Assembly: GCA_013297745.1 (NCBI GenBank)
Contig: JAAFIM010000010.1
Location: 18,028-82,027 of the forward strand
Reading direction: 5' to 3'
DNA from: Chitinophagales bacterium
GTDB lineage: Bacteria > Bacteroidota > Bacteroidia > Chitinophagales > Saprospiraceae
DNA length: 64,000 bases
Below the pieces are notes generated by a model, which did no database searches, was not told the origin of the DNA, and worked only from the letters and a program-made list of their open reading frames with translations. Positions 17,335-26,237 of this stretch are shown piece by piece; the stretch's first letter is position 1, and each line of letters begins with the position of its first letter. Made by a program: the position numbers and the translations under genes.

Positions 17335-17600
17335 GAAGTTGTTTAGTATGATTTTTTATCTTTTAATTTCTCTGTGTTGTGCGGGACTAAAGTCCCAGCA
17401 CAATTGAGATTTAGGATTTTTTCGCGCTTTTGGGGCTAAAGCCCCGCGCGTTTTATAGTTTTATTAATCAATACCAACGGGTTTTAACCCGTTGAAAGAC
17501 AAAAAAAACGATTACAACAGACTTTAGTCTGTTGCTTAAAAGACATAAATGGTTGTTTTTTTTAATTGAAAATATAGAAAAATTCTTACTAAACAACTTC
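17335..17600. mobile_element. Non-coding inverted-repeat element, family A copy 1 (MITE-like)
   Basis: 266 bp bounded by GAAGTTGTTTAGTA at 17335-17348 and its exact reverse complement at 17587-17600, with TTT on both outer sides as a possible 3-bp target duplication. Inside are four perfect palindromes in a row: GGGACTAAAGTCCC (17383-17396), GGGGCTAAAGCCCC (17432-17445), CAACGGGTTTTAACCCGTTG (17475-17494) and CAACAGACTTTAGTCTGTTG (17515-17534). No reading frame of interest is present. It fills the gap between the rny terminator and the stop of the convergent lipoprotein gene. The same element occurs inverted at 45249-45534. Confidence 0.8.
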
Positions 17601-17611
17601 TTTATCAACGG

Positions 17612-18637
17612 TTAGTTTTTATTCTTATCCTGTTTTTGCAGCCATTGTTGTTGCTGTTGCCAAAGCTGTTGCTGATGCGCTAAAGTCTGTTTTTGGCTGC
17701 TGCGGCGAGCCAGCCAGTAAATTATCAACAATACCAACGCTGCTGTTATCAAAATCCAGTAAGAAGCGGCTATAATGAGCATATTTTTGAAATTAGCCCA
17801 ACCATTTTGTAGATTATTAGCAAATTTTTCCGAAAAAGAGGCTTGCGCTTCTGCGGGTCGGTTGAGTTCTTGATAAAAACAAACTTTGATTTGGCTATAA
17901 ATGCCCTTGTCGCGGATAATTTTTGCGCTGCGGTTGAGCGTTTGTATATCTTCATATAATAAATCCAACTCGCGCTGTATGGGTAAAACTTCGCCTCCGC
18001 GCCCAGCTTTAAGCAGTTCTTTTAGTCGGGTTTCGGCGGCGCGTTTGGCTTCCAATCGGGTTTGAATTTCTGCCCAATTGACGGTCAAATCGTCTTTCCA
18101 AGTTTGTTTTTCGCGCAAAATCATCGCCAAATCGCGCAACTGGGTTATGGTATTTGCAAATTGAGCGGCGGGAATTTGCAACTCCAGCGTATTTTCTATC
18201 TTTGTTTCAGCGTATTTTTCCCCTTCGGAGCTGATAAAACCGTCTGATTGGCTAACTAAAGTTATAATTTTTTTTCGGGTTTCTTCATAAGAGCGTACAG
18301 CCATTAGCAAAGCCGCGTTTTCTACTAATATGGGGCGGATTAAGTTGGTATCAATTTTAATAGATAAAGCGGAATCGGGTTGTGAGATTAGTATTTTTTG
18401 CAACTCTGGTGCTGGAAGCCGCGCCAATTGCTGGGCTAAAGTGCTTGTGTGAGCAGATTGTTGTTGCTCTTTGCGCGTTTTAACCACATTTTGTTGAAAA
18501 TTATCCAATAAAGCAGCTTCTTCTTTGGCTGAAACTTGAGCGCGTAGGGTTTGTTCGTCGTCGGCTGGTGTTTGGCAAGCGGACAATAGAGCGGTAAAAA
18601 TTAGCAGCAAGCTAATTTTTGGGTAATGAATGGACAT
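17612..18637 (-). CDS. DUF4349-type lipoprotein
   Basis: 341 residues. A lipoprotein signal (LLLIFTALLSAC, cysteine at about 21) is followed by a long polar helix, then the DUF4349 region (about 95-275: SVAVSQ-type repeat ITLVSQSDGFISSEGEKYAE, ENTLELQIPAAQF, then LREKQTWKDDL and a coiled coil EIQTRLEAKRAAETRLKELL) and a C-terminal transmembrane helix (MLIIAASYWILITAALVLLIIYWL) with a glutamine-rich tail. The family is of unknown function; members may sense or stabilise the envelope. The lipid anchor plus C-terminal helix is characteristic of it. Confidence 0.82.
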   Translation of the reverse strand: MSIHYPKISLLLIFTALLSACQTPADDEQTLRAQVSAKEEAALLDNFQQNVVKTRKEQQQSAHTSTLAQQLARLPAPELQKILISQPDSALSIKIDTNLIRPILVENAALLMAVRSYEETRKKIITLVSQSDGFISSEGEKYAETKIENTLELQIPAAQFANTITQLRDLAMILREKQTWKDDLTVNWAEIQTRLEAKRAAETRLKELLKAGRGGEVLPIQRELDLLYEDIQTLNRSAKIIRDKGIYSQIKVCFYQELNRPAEAQASFSEKFANNLQNGWANFKNMLIIAASYWILITAALVLLIIYWLARRSSQKQTLAHQQQLWQQQQQWLQKQDKNKN

Positions 18638-18681
18638 TAGTATAAAAAATTTTAGAACAGCAAAGCAAGTGTATTAGGGCG

Positions 18682-18689
18682 CAAAGTTA
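18682..18689 (-). promoter_or_regulatory. -7 box for the DUF4349-type gene
   Basis: Minus-strand TAACTTTG, 45 bp upstream of the ATG at 18637; fits TAnnTTTG. It is divergent from the hmgA promoter about 64 bp away. Confidence 0.6.
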
Positions 18690-18752
18690 GGGTTAAAAAT
18701 CAGAGATAAAGAAATTTTTTTGATAAAAAGATGCAGATATGCCAAAAAAAGC

Positions 18753-18760
18753 TAATTTTG
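18753..18760 (+). promoter_or_regulatory. -7 box for hmgA
   Basis: TAATTTTG followed by CGCG, 52 bp before the hmgA ATG. Confidence 0.65.
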
Positions 18761-18811
18761 CGCGTTGATAAAGAGTTTTTTATCCAATAACACAAAAATA
18801 GGTTATCAATT

Positions 18812-19966
18812 ATGCACTATTACCAACTGGGGCAAATTCCCGAAAAAAGACACATTCAATTCAGAAAACCAGACGGGGGTTTGTATTTTGAAGAGTTATT
18901 TTCCACTGAAGGTTTTTCCGATGTTTATTCGCTCGTTTATCATTATCATCCGCCCACACAAATTAAGCAAATTGGAGACCCATACTCGGTTGCTCCTCGT
19001 CTAATACACAGCGAACAGCTTAAACATCGCTGCCTGCACGGGTTTAAGGTAGAACCTACAGATGATTATTTGGAAAGCCGCAAGCCTGTGTTGGTTAATA
19101 AAGATGTGAAGATAATTTTGGCTGCGCCGCGCAAAAGTTTTGGGGATTATTTTTTCAAAAATGCGGATGCGGACGAGGTGATTTTTATCCACGTGGGTAG
19201 CGGGGTGTTGAAAACGATGTACGGAGAAATTGCTTTTGGCTATGGCGACTATTTGGTTATCCCAAGAGGCACAACTTACCAGTTAGAATTTGCGGACGAA
19301 AACAACCGCTTGTTTATCGTGGAGTCTTACAGCCCGATTGAATTTCCCAAGCGTTATCTGTCCAAAACGGGGCAATTGATGGAACATTCTCCCTTTTGTG
19401 AGCGGGATTTGCGCAAACCAAGCAATTTGAAAACGCATACAGAAGTGGGCGAGTTTAAGTATTTTATCAAAAAACAAGACCAAATTTACCCCTACGTTTA
19501 CCTAAACCATCCTTTTGATGTCGTGGGTTGGGACGGGGGTTGCTATCCTTACGCGTTTTCTATCCATAATTTTGAACCTATAACAGGGCGCGTGCATCAA
19601 CCCCCTCCAGTGCATCAAACCTTCCAAGCGGCGGGATTTGTTATCTGTTCGTTTGTACCCCGTTTGTTTGATTATCACCCCTTATCCATTCCCGCGCCTT
19701 ATTTTCACTCCAATATAGACAGCGATGAGCTTTTATATTATGTAGATGGCGATTTTATGAGCCGCAAGCACGTTACCAAAGGGATGATAACGCTACACCC
19801 AGGGGGTATTCCCCACGGTCCTCATCCTGGTGCTATAGAAAGAAGCATAGGTGCGAAAGAAACCAAAGAGTTGGCGGTTATGGTGGATACTTTCCGACCT
19901 TTATTAATGACAGAAAATTGTGTAACTATAGAGGACGATAGCTATTATTTAAGCTGGTTGCCTTAA
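18812..19966 (+). CDS. hmgA: Homogentisate 1,2-dioxygenase
   Basis: 384 residues, shorter than the about 430-residue proteobacterial and animal enzymes but usual for the Bacteroidota form. The start MHYYQLGQIPEKRHIQFR and the C-terminal cupin core with metal ligands (APYFHSNIDSDELLYYVDGD, then LHPGGIPHGPHPG) identify it. The Fe(II) enzyme opens the ring of homogentisate to maleylacetoacetate in tyrosine and phenylalanine breakdown. No other gene of that pathway is adjacent here. It has its own promoter and terminator, so it is a single-gene unit. Confidence 0.93.
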   Translation: MHYYQLGQIPEKRHIQFRKPDGGLYFEELFSTEGFSDVYSLVYHYHPPTQIKQIGDPYSVAPRLIHSEQLKHRCLHGFKVEPTDDYLESRKPVLVNKDVKIILAAPRKSFGDYFFKNADADEVIFIHVGSGVLKTMYGEIAFGYGDYLVIPRGTTYQLEFADENNRLFIVESYSPIEFPKRYLSKTGQLMEHSPFCERDLRKPSNLKTHTEVGEFKYFIKKQDQIYPYVYLNHPFDVVGWDGGCYPYAFSIHNFEPITGRVHQPPPVHQTFQAAGFVICSFVPRLFDYHPLSIPAPYFHSNIDSDELLYYVDGDFMSRKHVTKGMITLHPGGIPHGPHPGAIERSIGAKETKELAVMVDTFRPLLMTENCVTIEDDSYYLSWLP

Positions 19967-20021
19967 TTTTTGTCGTTTTTTTGATATTTTAGAATAATTT
20001 TGTATTACTTTTGTCTGATTC

Positions 20022-20051
20022 GCAGCTTTTTATGCAAAAGCTGCTTTTTTT
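20022..20051 (+). terminator. Rho-independent terminator after hmgA
   Basis: GCAGCTTTT pairs exactly with AAAAGCTGC around TATGC, followed by seven T. A TACTTTTG box lies just before it at 20006-20013 but would yield only a very short RNA. Confidence 0.8.
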
Positions 20052-20065
20052 ATGCTAAAAAAATA

Positions 20066-20073
20066 TAAGTTTG
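20066..20073 (+). promoter_or_regulatory. -7 box for the fibre-like gene
   Basis: TAAGTTTG, 33 bp before the ATG at 20107, directly after the hmgA terminator. Confidence 0.5.
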
Positions 20074-20106
20074 CTGCCAATCTCTTCAAATTAATGTAAT
20101 TCTTTT

Positions 20107-22884
20107 ATGAAAAAAAAATATTCTCTAATCGCAGTTTTATTCTTTAACGCTGTTCTGTACGCTCAAAATGTGGGTATAGGTACAGCTACTCCCAACGCAT
20201 CCGCAAAACTAGAAATTGTAGATGCCAATAGAGGGCTTTTAGTGCCTCGAGTTGCGCTAACTGCTACCAATGTGGCTGCGCCCGTTGCTGCGCCCGCCAA
20301 TTGGTTGATTGTTTTCAATACCAACATTAGCGCGCCAGGACCTTTTGCAGTAACTCAAGGTTTGTACTATTGGGATGGCGCGCAGTGGGTGAAATTCCAA
20401 GCTTCCAATACCAACGATTGGGCTTTGTTGGGAAATGCAGGAACCGTTGATGGCACCAATTTTATCGGGACAACGGATAATGTTCCTTTTAATGTGCGAG
20501 TTAATAACACCCAATCGGGTAGAATTGACCAAAATAACGCCAACGCTTTTTGGGGTTATCGTGCAGGCAGTAGCAATAGCACAGGCAGTAGCAATACTGC
20601 ACTAGGGCAAGATGCGTTGAGATTTAATACCACAGGGCGGGTTAATACCGCTGTGGGCACTATAGCTTTGGAGAGAAATACTACGGGTATCAATAACACG
20701 GCTGTGGGGGGCTCTTCTCTATCCAATAATACTATAGGCGAGTTCAATACAGGCGTGGGGGTTTCCACCCTTGTAGGGAATACTACTGGTTCTTTGAATA
20801 CTGCGCTGGGTAATTATGCTATGGTTACTAATATATCTGGCGGGGGTAACACCGCAGTAGGGAATGAAGCGTTGAAATTTAATTCTACTGCCAACAATAA
20901 TACAGCTGTTGGGGCTTACTCTATGTTCTTCAATAGCACGGGGGCAGAAAATACCGCTTCGGGGCAAAATAGTATGTACAACAACACTACAGGTAACTAC
21001 AACACTGCTGTTGGCGCGGGAGCTTTGTCTTCCAATACTTCTGCCAGCCACAATACAGCTATTGGTCGCCAAGCTTTGCGTGATAATTCTACTGGTTACG
21101 ACAACACAGCAATAGGGGTTTATTCTTTATTTAGAAATACTACAGGTTATGACAACGTGGCTATAGGTGATGAAGCTATGTCTCAATCTACTACTGGTTA
21201 TCAAAACGTAGCTTTGGGGGAAGTAGCATTGCGCAATAATACCTCTGGATTTAATACCATAGCGATAGGTAGAAGCGCGGGCTTGGACAACGGCGCAGGC
21301 AATAATAACTCTTTCTTGGGTGCTCATACCAACGCTAGCACAACCAATCTAACCAACGCTACAGCAGTGGGTGCGAATGTTACCGTTACCCAGTCTAATA
21401 CGGTTATTTTGGGTAGTAACGCCAATGTGGGTATAGGCACAACAACTCCTACAGATAGACTACAAGTAGCTAATGGCAACACTCGCATAGGTGAGGTAAA
21501 TGCTCCTGGTTCTGGCGCGTTTCCCAACGCAGGGCGCGAGTTGTATTTTTCTGGTGGTTTGAGCAGCGGCGCTTTCAACAGCGACAACTCTGACCCTTTG
21601 TATATGAGACGTTTTAACCAAGCTAACGACCAAAGTGATTTGCAAATTATAATTGGTGATAATGGTACAAGTCCTAATAATGACCGTATTACTATAGGGG
21701 ATTTTTCTGCCCAACGCATATCTTTAGCTTCGAGCGGACACGTGGGTATCAATACTCTTTTGCCCGCTACCAACTTGCACGTGGTTGGTACTACCCGTTT
21801 GGAACAAAATGCTGCAACACTGCAATTAGCGGGTACAGCGGCAGGACATTCTTACATTGAGTATTACTCTCAAGGTATGGCAGCAGGGCGACAAGGTTAT
21901 GTAGGTTTTCCAACCAATGGCAGTACAGATTTTAACTTCTACAACGAAAACGCTGCTGGCAATATCAATTTAAGCACACCTTTCAATGGTATAGCTCCTG
22001 AACTTTCTGTACGCGCTAACGGCAATGTGGGTATTGGTACAATTGCGCCTTCTACCAAATTGCACTTGGAAAATGGACAATTCCAACAACGCACCACTAC
22101 AGATGTTAGCCAGTCTTTGTATATGAACAACACAGCCAGCAATAGAGGTTGGCAATTATATCATTTGGGTTCTACCGACGCCAACGCACCCAATGGGTTT
22201 ATGTTTGAGTATTTCAACGGAACTTCTTGGGCGCGTCGTATGACTATAGCACAAGGGGGACAAGTGGGGATTAATACCAGCATATTTTCTAGCATTTTTA
22301 ACGTACAGGGCAATGTTGAGTTACAAAATGTAAACGATAATATGTTGTTAAGTCGTAATGACGCCAACGCACGCAATTTGCAACTTATTGGCAGTTATAT
22401 GGGTTGGGACCAACGCGGTATTTATTTGGGTGGTTATAACCAAAACAATATAAGTGGTAGTTTTTCCGATGCCAACCGCGTATATTGTGGGGGTTCGTTT
22501 GGTTCTATACCCATCACAGCTACAGCTTTTACAGTGGCGAGTTCTCAACGTTACAAACAGAATATCATCCCTACAGTTTACGGTTTGTCTGCTATTATGC
22601 AGTTGAGACCTGTGCAATATCAGTATAATTTTGATAAATTGGAGCAAACGCACGTGGGGCTTATCGCTGAAGAGGTGAATACAGTTATCCCCGAAATTGT
22701 GGTAAAACAGGATGAAAAAGGGGAAGAAACCAAAGACCTTAACGGTAAAACGATGGGGGTCAATTATTCTGAATTGGTGCCTGTGTTGATTAAAGCGGTG
22801 CAAGAACAACAACAACAGATTGAAGCTCAACAACAACAAATTAAACAGCTTCAACAAAAAATAGAAGATTCGAACAAAAAATAA
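20107..22884 (+). CDS. Large secreted fibre-like protein with S74 chaperone domain
   Basis: 925 residues. Signal peptide MKKKYSLIAVLFFNAVLYA, then NVGIGTATPNASAKLEI, the head motif common in Bacteroidota fibre-like proteins. Residues about 150-400 are short repeats of the form NTAVG/NTALG/NTAIG with intervening Asn/Ser/Gly, like YadA-head beta-roll turns. Several further NVGIGT..P modules follow. The C-terminus (about 810-925) matches the peptidase S74 intramolecular chaperone: SSQRYKQNI, VQYQYN, VGLIAEEV and a glutamine-rich trimeric coiled coil. Known S74 domains drive trimer assembly and cut themselves off. No outer-membrane anchor or sorting domain is seen. Probably a trimeric surface fibre. 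Confidence 0.85.
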   Translation: MKKKYSLIAVLFFNAVLYAQNVGIGTATPNASAKLEIVDANRGLLVPRVALTATNVAAPVAAPANWLIVFNTNISAPGPFAVTQGLYYWDGAQWVKFQASNTNDWALLGNAGTVDGTNFIGTTDNVPFNVRVNNTQSGRIDQNNANAFWGYRAGSSNSTGSSNTALGQDALRFNTTGRVNTAVGTIALERNTTGINNTAVGGSSLSNNTIGEFNTGVGVSTLVGNTTGSLNTALGNYAMVTNISGGGNTAVGNEALKFNSTANNNTAVGAYSMFFNSTGAENTASGQNSMYNNTTGNYNTAVGAGALSSNTSASHNTAIGRQALRDNSTGYDNTAIGVYSLFRNTTGYDNVAIGDEAMSQSTTGYQNVALGEVALRNNTSGFNTIAIGRSAGLDNGAGNNNSFLGAHTNASTTNLTNATAVGANVTVTQSNTVILGSNANVGIGTTTPTDRLQVANGNTRIGEVNAPGSGAFPNAGRELYFSGGLSSGAFNSDNSDPLYMRRFNQANDQSDLQIIIGDNGTSPNNDRITIGDFSAQRISLASSGHVGINTLLPATNLHVVGTTRLEQNAATLQLAGTAAGHSYIEYYSQGMAAGRQGYVGFPTNGSTDFNFYNENAAGNINLSTPFNGIAPELSVRANGNVGIGTIAPSTKLHLENGQFQQRTTTDVSQSLYMNNTASNRGWQLYHLGSTDANAPNGFMFEYFNGTSWARRMTIAQGGQVGINTSIFSSIFNVQGNVELQNVNDNMLLSRNDANARNLQLIGSYMGWDQRGIYLGGYNQNNISGSFSDANRVYCGGSFGSIPITATAFTVASSQRYKQNIIPTVYGLSAIMQLRPVQYQYNFDKLEQTHVGLIAEEVNTVIPEIVVKQDEKGEETKDLNGKTMGVNYSELVPVLIKAVQEQQQQIEAQQQQIKQLQQKIEDSNKK

Positions 22885-22917
22885 GCGGATTAATACCCGT
22901 TTTATCAAAAATGGCAT

Positions 22918-22925
22918 TAAATTTG
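22918..22925 (+). promoter_or_regulatory. -7 box for the small secreted protein gene
   Basis: TAAATTTG followed by CAG, 49 bp before the ATG at 22975. Confidence 0.5.
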
Positions 22926-22974
22926 CAGCCCGATTTTCGTCCTTTTTTTGTTTATCAATCAATAATTTAAAAAT

Positions 22975-23520
22975 ATGTTCAAACAGATTATTTTAGCGGC
23001 TTTTGCACTTGGTTTATCCCTCAACGTAGCAACCGCTCAAAAGCAGCGCTCTACAACCACCACACCCACCAATAACAGCAATGCCATAGCCACCAACAGC
23101 CGCGAAAAAACAGCTGTTCAAACTTTTGGTTTATCGATTATCGAGGCTTATTTCCGCCGCGACTGCGATTTCGTATGGACAAGATTGGCTGACCCTATGC
23201 GCAGCGTAGAAAGTGGTCAAACTTTCGCCAAAACGCCCGATTTGAAAACTGAATTGTGTGGCGAAAACCCTTTGCGCACAGACATCTCGGTTAGTTATCA
23301 AATGTATCAACAAAATTATCAACCGCGCGTTTTGACTCAAGCCGAATTTGCACAGCAATATCCTCAAGCGCAACAATCGTTGCAGTTGCAGGCGGGAGAT
23401 TACTACTTTGACGGTAGCCAACCCAAGCAAGCGGGGGCGACTTCTGTGTTCCGCGCTTCTGATATGGCTAGATTTGTAGTTCGCAAAAATGGCAACTCTT
23501 GGTTGATTATAGCTATGTAA
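22975..23520 (+). CDS. Secreted protein of unknown function, possible NTF2-like fold
   Basis: 181 residues with a clear signal peptide (MFKQIILAAFALGLSLNVATAQ). A Thr/Asn-rich linker to about residue 40 is followed by a compact domain: a helix QTFGLSIIEAYFRRDCDFVWTR, then strands ending in MARFVVRKNGNSWLIIAM. A helix-first domain closing on a K-x-G-x-x-W-x-I strand is typical of NTF2-like/SnoaL folds, but I cannot name a family. It has its own promoter and terminator. No function is claimed. Confidence 0.75.
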   Translation: MFKQIILAAFALGLSLNVATAQKQRSTTTTPTNNSNAIATNSREKTAVQTFGLSIIEAYFRRDCDFVWTRLADPMRSVESGQTFAKTPDLKTELCGENPLRTDISVSYQMYQQNYQPRVLTQAEFAQQYPQAQQSLQLQAGDYYFDGSQPKQAGATSVFRASDMARFVVRKNGNSWLIIAM

Positions 23521-23542
23521 TTTGAACCCCCTTTTGTGCCAA

Positions 23543-23576
23543 AAACGCTTCTTTCAGCAGAGAGAAGCGTTTTTTT
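23543..23576 (+). terminator. Rho-independent terminator after the small secreted protein gene
   Basis: AACGCTTCT pairs with AGAAGCGTT, followed by a run of seven T. Confidence 0.85.
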
Positions 23577-23619
23577 ATAATCAAAAAATTCCCAAATGCT
23601 AAAATAGCGGATAAAAACT

Positions 23620-23627
23620 TATCTTTG
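23620..23627 (+). promoter_or_regulatory. -7 box for the three-gene glycan-decoration operon
   Basis: TATCTTTG followed by GCGC, 30 bp before the ATG at 23657. Confidence 0.65.
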
Positions 23628-23656
23628 CGCACTTTTCAACTGTAGCAAATTAAATT

Positions 23657-24430
23657 ATGGAGCAAAAAAATATCCCTCAAGCTGATATTCAACGGTTTAA
23701 ACAGCTTAATTTTCAATCTTTTCAGGATTTGGCACAAGACCCCAACCTTAGCCCCTATCAAAAAATTGGTTTTCCCAACGCCTACCGCGAGGGCAAAGAA
23801 CGGGCTATTTTTGAGGATATTTTGGCAAAAATGAGCAATTTACAACTGCCCAATATCAACGTTTTGGATATAGGTTGTGGTTGTAGCGATTTGGTGCAGA
23901 TTATAACCCAACATTGCGCCGAAAAATCCCAATTTTTGCTCCTAAATGATGGAAAAGCGATGTTGGATTTAATCCCAAATCCCGCGCAAGGGGCGAAAGT
24001 AGCGGGTTATTTTCCCCAGCAAACGGCTGATATATTAAACCCGTACCAAAACCAAATAGAGGTTATTATCACTTACAGCGTGTTTCATTACGTTTTTGAA
24101 GAGGGCAATATCTACAATTTTTTGGATAATTGTGTCAATTTATTAGCTCCTCAAGGGCAGTTGTTGATTGGGGATATTCCCAACGTGAGTAAAAGAAAGC
24201 GGTTTTTTGCCAGCGAGGCGGGGATAAAATACCACCAAAATTACACCCAAACGGATACATTCCCACCAGCTTTTTCCTATGAAATTGCACCCGACCAGAT
24301 AGACGACGGGGTTTTATTCGGGATTATCCAACGGTACAGAAACGCGGGTTGCGAAGCGTATATTTTGCCCCAGCGCGCCGATTTGCCTATGAGCAACCGC
24401 CGTGAGGATATTTTAATCGTTAAAAACTAA
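23657..24430 (+). CDS. SAM-dependent methyltransferase
   Basis: 257 residues. Motif I is NVLDIGCGCSDLV (about 72-84), followed by LLNDGKAMLDLI and a VIITYSVFHYVFEEG post-I segment. The glycine-rich loop with two cysteines (GCGCSD) is unusual. It is the first gene of a tight three-gene unit with a NeuD-like acyltransferase (17 bp later) and a beta-propeller glycosidase-like protein. I infer a role in glycan or cell-surface modification from these neighbours; the acceptor is unknown. Confidence 0.82.
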   Translation: MEQKNIPQADIQRFKQLNFQSFQDLAQDPNLSPYQKIGFPNAYREGKERAIFEDILAKMSNLQLPNINVLDIGCGCSDLVQIITQHCAEKSQFLLLNDGKAMLDLIPNPAQGAKVAGYFPQQTADILNPYQNQIEVIITYSVFHYVFEEGNIYNFLDNCVNLLAPQGQLLIGDIPNVSKRKRFFASEAGIKYHQNYTQTDTFPPAFSYEIAPDQIDDGVLFGIIQRYRNAGCEAYILPQRADLPMSNRREDILIVKN

Positions 24431-24447
24431 CTTTTTTGGTATAAAAT

Positions 24448-25134
24448 ATGGCTAATAAAACAAAAAAATTGATTATATTCGGCGATTCTGCTTTTGCTGA
24501 AGTTGCTTATGAATTATTTACCCACGATAGCGATTACGAAGTGGTGGCTTTTTGCGTGGATAGGGCTTATTTGCAAAAAACTGAACTGTTTGGATTGCCC
24601 GTTTTTCCCTTTGAGGAGATAGAAACCCATTTTGCGCCCACCGATTGCGATATGTACGTGGCTTTGGTTTATAACCAACTCAACCGAATCAGAAAAGCCA
24701 AATTTTTAGCTGCTAAATCCAAAGGGTATAAATTAGCCACTTATGTAAGTTCGCGCGCTTTTGTTTGGCAAAATGTAAAATTGGGCGAAAATTGTTTTGT
24801 TTTTGAGGATAATACCATACAACCTTTTGTCAAAATAGGCGATAATGTGGTGTTGTGGTCGGGCAATCATATCGGGCATCATTCGCGAGTAGGCAGCCAT
24901 TGTTTTATCTCCTCGCACGTGGTTATTTCTGGGTTTGTGGAAATAGGCGAAAGTTGCTTTTTAGGGGTTAATTCTACATTTGCCAATAATATCAGCGTGG
25001 GGGCGGATTGCTTAATCGGTGCTGGCGCGTTGGTGGTCAAAAATTTGGAAAAAGCGAGCTTGATAAAAGGCAGCCCAAGCCCTGTAGACCCCGTTTCTAC
25101 CTATCAAAAATTTAATATCGCGCCCGAAAGTTGA
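24448..25134 (+). CDS. NeuD/PglD-like sugar O- or N-acetyltransferase
   Basis: 228 residues. An N-terminal Rossmann-like part (KKLIIFGDSAFAEVAYELF, then VVAFCVDRAYLQK) is followed by a left-handed beta-helix from about residue 95 (LGENCFVFEDNTIQPFVKIG, then HIGHHSRVGSHCFISSHVVI). This is the sialic-acid O-acetyltransferase NeuD / bacillosamine N-acetyltransferase PglD architecture. The HHSRVG coil holds the likely catalytic histidine. The stop TGA overlaps the next ATG by one base. Confidence 0.88.
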   Translation: MANKTKKLIIFGDSAFAEVAYELFTHDSDYEVVAFCVDRAYLQKTELFGLPVFPFEEIETHFAPTDCDMYVALVYNQLNRIRKAKFLAAKSKGYKLATYVSSRAFVWQNVKLGENCFVFEDNTIQPFVKIGDNVVLWSGNHIGHHSRVGSHCFISSHVVISGFVEIGESCFLGVNSTFANNISVGADCLIGAGALVVKNLEKASLIKGSPSPVDPVSTYQKFNIAPES

Positions 25135-26081
25135 TGAGAAAATTTATAAAAAAAGGCTTGATTTGCGCCCCTCAACACGAGCTAATCCTAGAATGGGGCA
25201 AAACGCGCTTGATGTTGCCCACGCCTATGCGCTGGGACGAAAACACTATCCGCGTATTTTTGGGCTTTTGCGATGCGCAGAATGTGGGTCGTTTGGGTTA
25301 TGTGGATGTGGATGCGCACAATCCCAGCCGTATTTTGTCCGTTTCCGAACAGCCCGTTTTTGATATAGGCCAAGATGGTTGTTTTGACGATAACGGGGTT
25401 GTGCCCACTTCTATAATAGAATGGAATAATCAACTTTTGCTATATTATGCGGGATTTCAACTGGGGCAAAAAGTACCTTATTATATGTTTCAGGGTTTGG
25501 CAATTTGCGAGGGTAGAAGTTTGAATTTTAGCCGTTATTCGCAAGTGCCGATTTTGGATAGAACAGATAATCAATTATTTAGTAGGGTAGCAGCTTTTGT
25601 TAAAACTGTTGATAATCAGCATTTTGAAATGTTCTACATAGGCGGGGGAGAATGGCGGCAGCATCCGATTAGCCAAAAATTATTACCCGTTTATCAATGT
25701 TTCAAACTACATTCCGATAATCCTTTCACTTGGGCAGAAAAACCCAACCGTTCCATTTTGCCCTTTTTGAGCGAAGATGAGCACGGATTTAGCCGCGTTT
25801 GGTTTTGGCGAGAAGCGGACGGAACTTTTAGCCTCTATTATGCGGTGCGTCGTTTGCCGAATGGTTACACTTTGGGTCGCGCAACTTCTACAGACGGGGA
25901 AAATTGGCAGCGAGCGGATGAAAGTTTGCAAGGTTTGGAACTTTCCGCCACAGGTTGGGACAGCCAAATGGCTTGTTATCCCGCTTTGATACGCGTAGAT
26001 GAGAAAGTTTATTTATTTTATAATGGAAACGACAACGGCAAGGCGGGTTTTGGCTATGCAGAATTAGATTTGAACGCTTAA
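25134..26081 (+). CDS. Five-bladed beta-propeller glycosidase-like protein (GH43/GH130-type fold)
   Basis: 315 residues from ATG 25134; the upstream TTG at 25131 is inside the previous stop context. Propeller strands are visible throughout: RVFLGFCDAQNVGRLGYVDV, QLLLYYAGFQ, HFEMFYIGGGEW, TFSLYYAVRR and a closing PALIRVDEKVYLFYNGND, the usual last blade of GH43/GH32/GH130-like proteins. There is no signal peptide, so it is cytoplasmic. Translation is coupled to the acyltransferase gene. Proteins of this type in glycan clusters are often annotated as glycosidases without proof; a structural or transferase role is possible. Confidence 0.75.
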   Translation: MRKFIKKGLICAPQHELILEWGKTRLMLPTPMRWDENTIRVFLGFCDAQNVGRLGYVDVDAHNPSRILSVSEQPVFDIGQDGCFDDNGVVPTSIIEWNNQLLLYYAGFQLGQKVPYYMFQGLAICEGRSLNFSRYSQVPILDRTDNQLFSRVAAFVKTVDNQHFEMFYIGGGEWRQHPISQKLLPVYQCFKLHSDNPFTWAEKPNRSILPFLSEDEHGFSRVWFWREADGTFSLYYAVRRLPNGYTLGRATSTDGENWQRADESLQGLELSATGWDSQMACYPALIRVDEKVYLFYNGNDNGKAGFGYAELDLNA

Positions 26082-26167
26082 TCGCGCAAAACGAAATTTT
26101 TTAAACCCACAACTAAAAAAAAGGGGAGTTTTTTGCAACAAAAAATTTTTAATTCGGTAAAAACAGC

Positions 26168-26175
26168 TACTTTTG
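26168..26175 (+). promoter_or_regulatory. -7 box for dnaN
   Basis: TACTTTTG followed by CAGCGC, 63 bp before the dnaN ATG at 26238. Its position supports the shorter dnaN start, because the longer frame begins upstream of the promoter. Confidence 0.65.
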
Positions 26176-26237
26176 CAGCGCAAAATGAATTATTAGCTAA
26201 TTTTTTTTGTAAAAACATTCATACACAACAACAATAT

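Noticed and set aside
18765..19004. 79-codon frame overlapping the start of hmgA
   Set aside because: Out-of-frame shadow of the firmly assigned hmgA gene.
20006..20044. Short independent transcript between hmgA and the fibre gene
   Set aside because: A TACTTTTG box is followed after only about 9 bp by the hmgA terminator; chance match is more likely.
20107..22884. True trimeric autotransporter (YadA type)
   Set aside because: The NTAVG-type repeats look similar, but there is no C-terminal YadA beta-barrel anchor; the end is an S74 chaperone and coiled coil.
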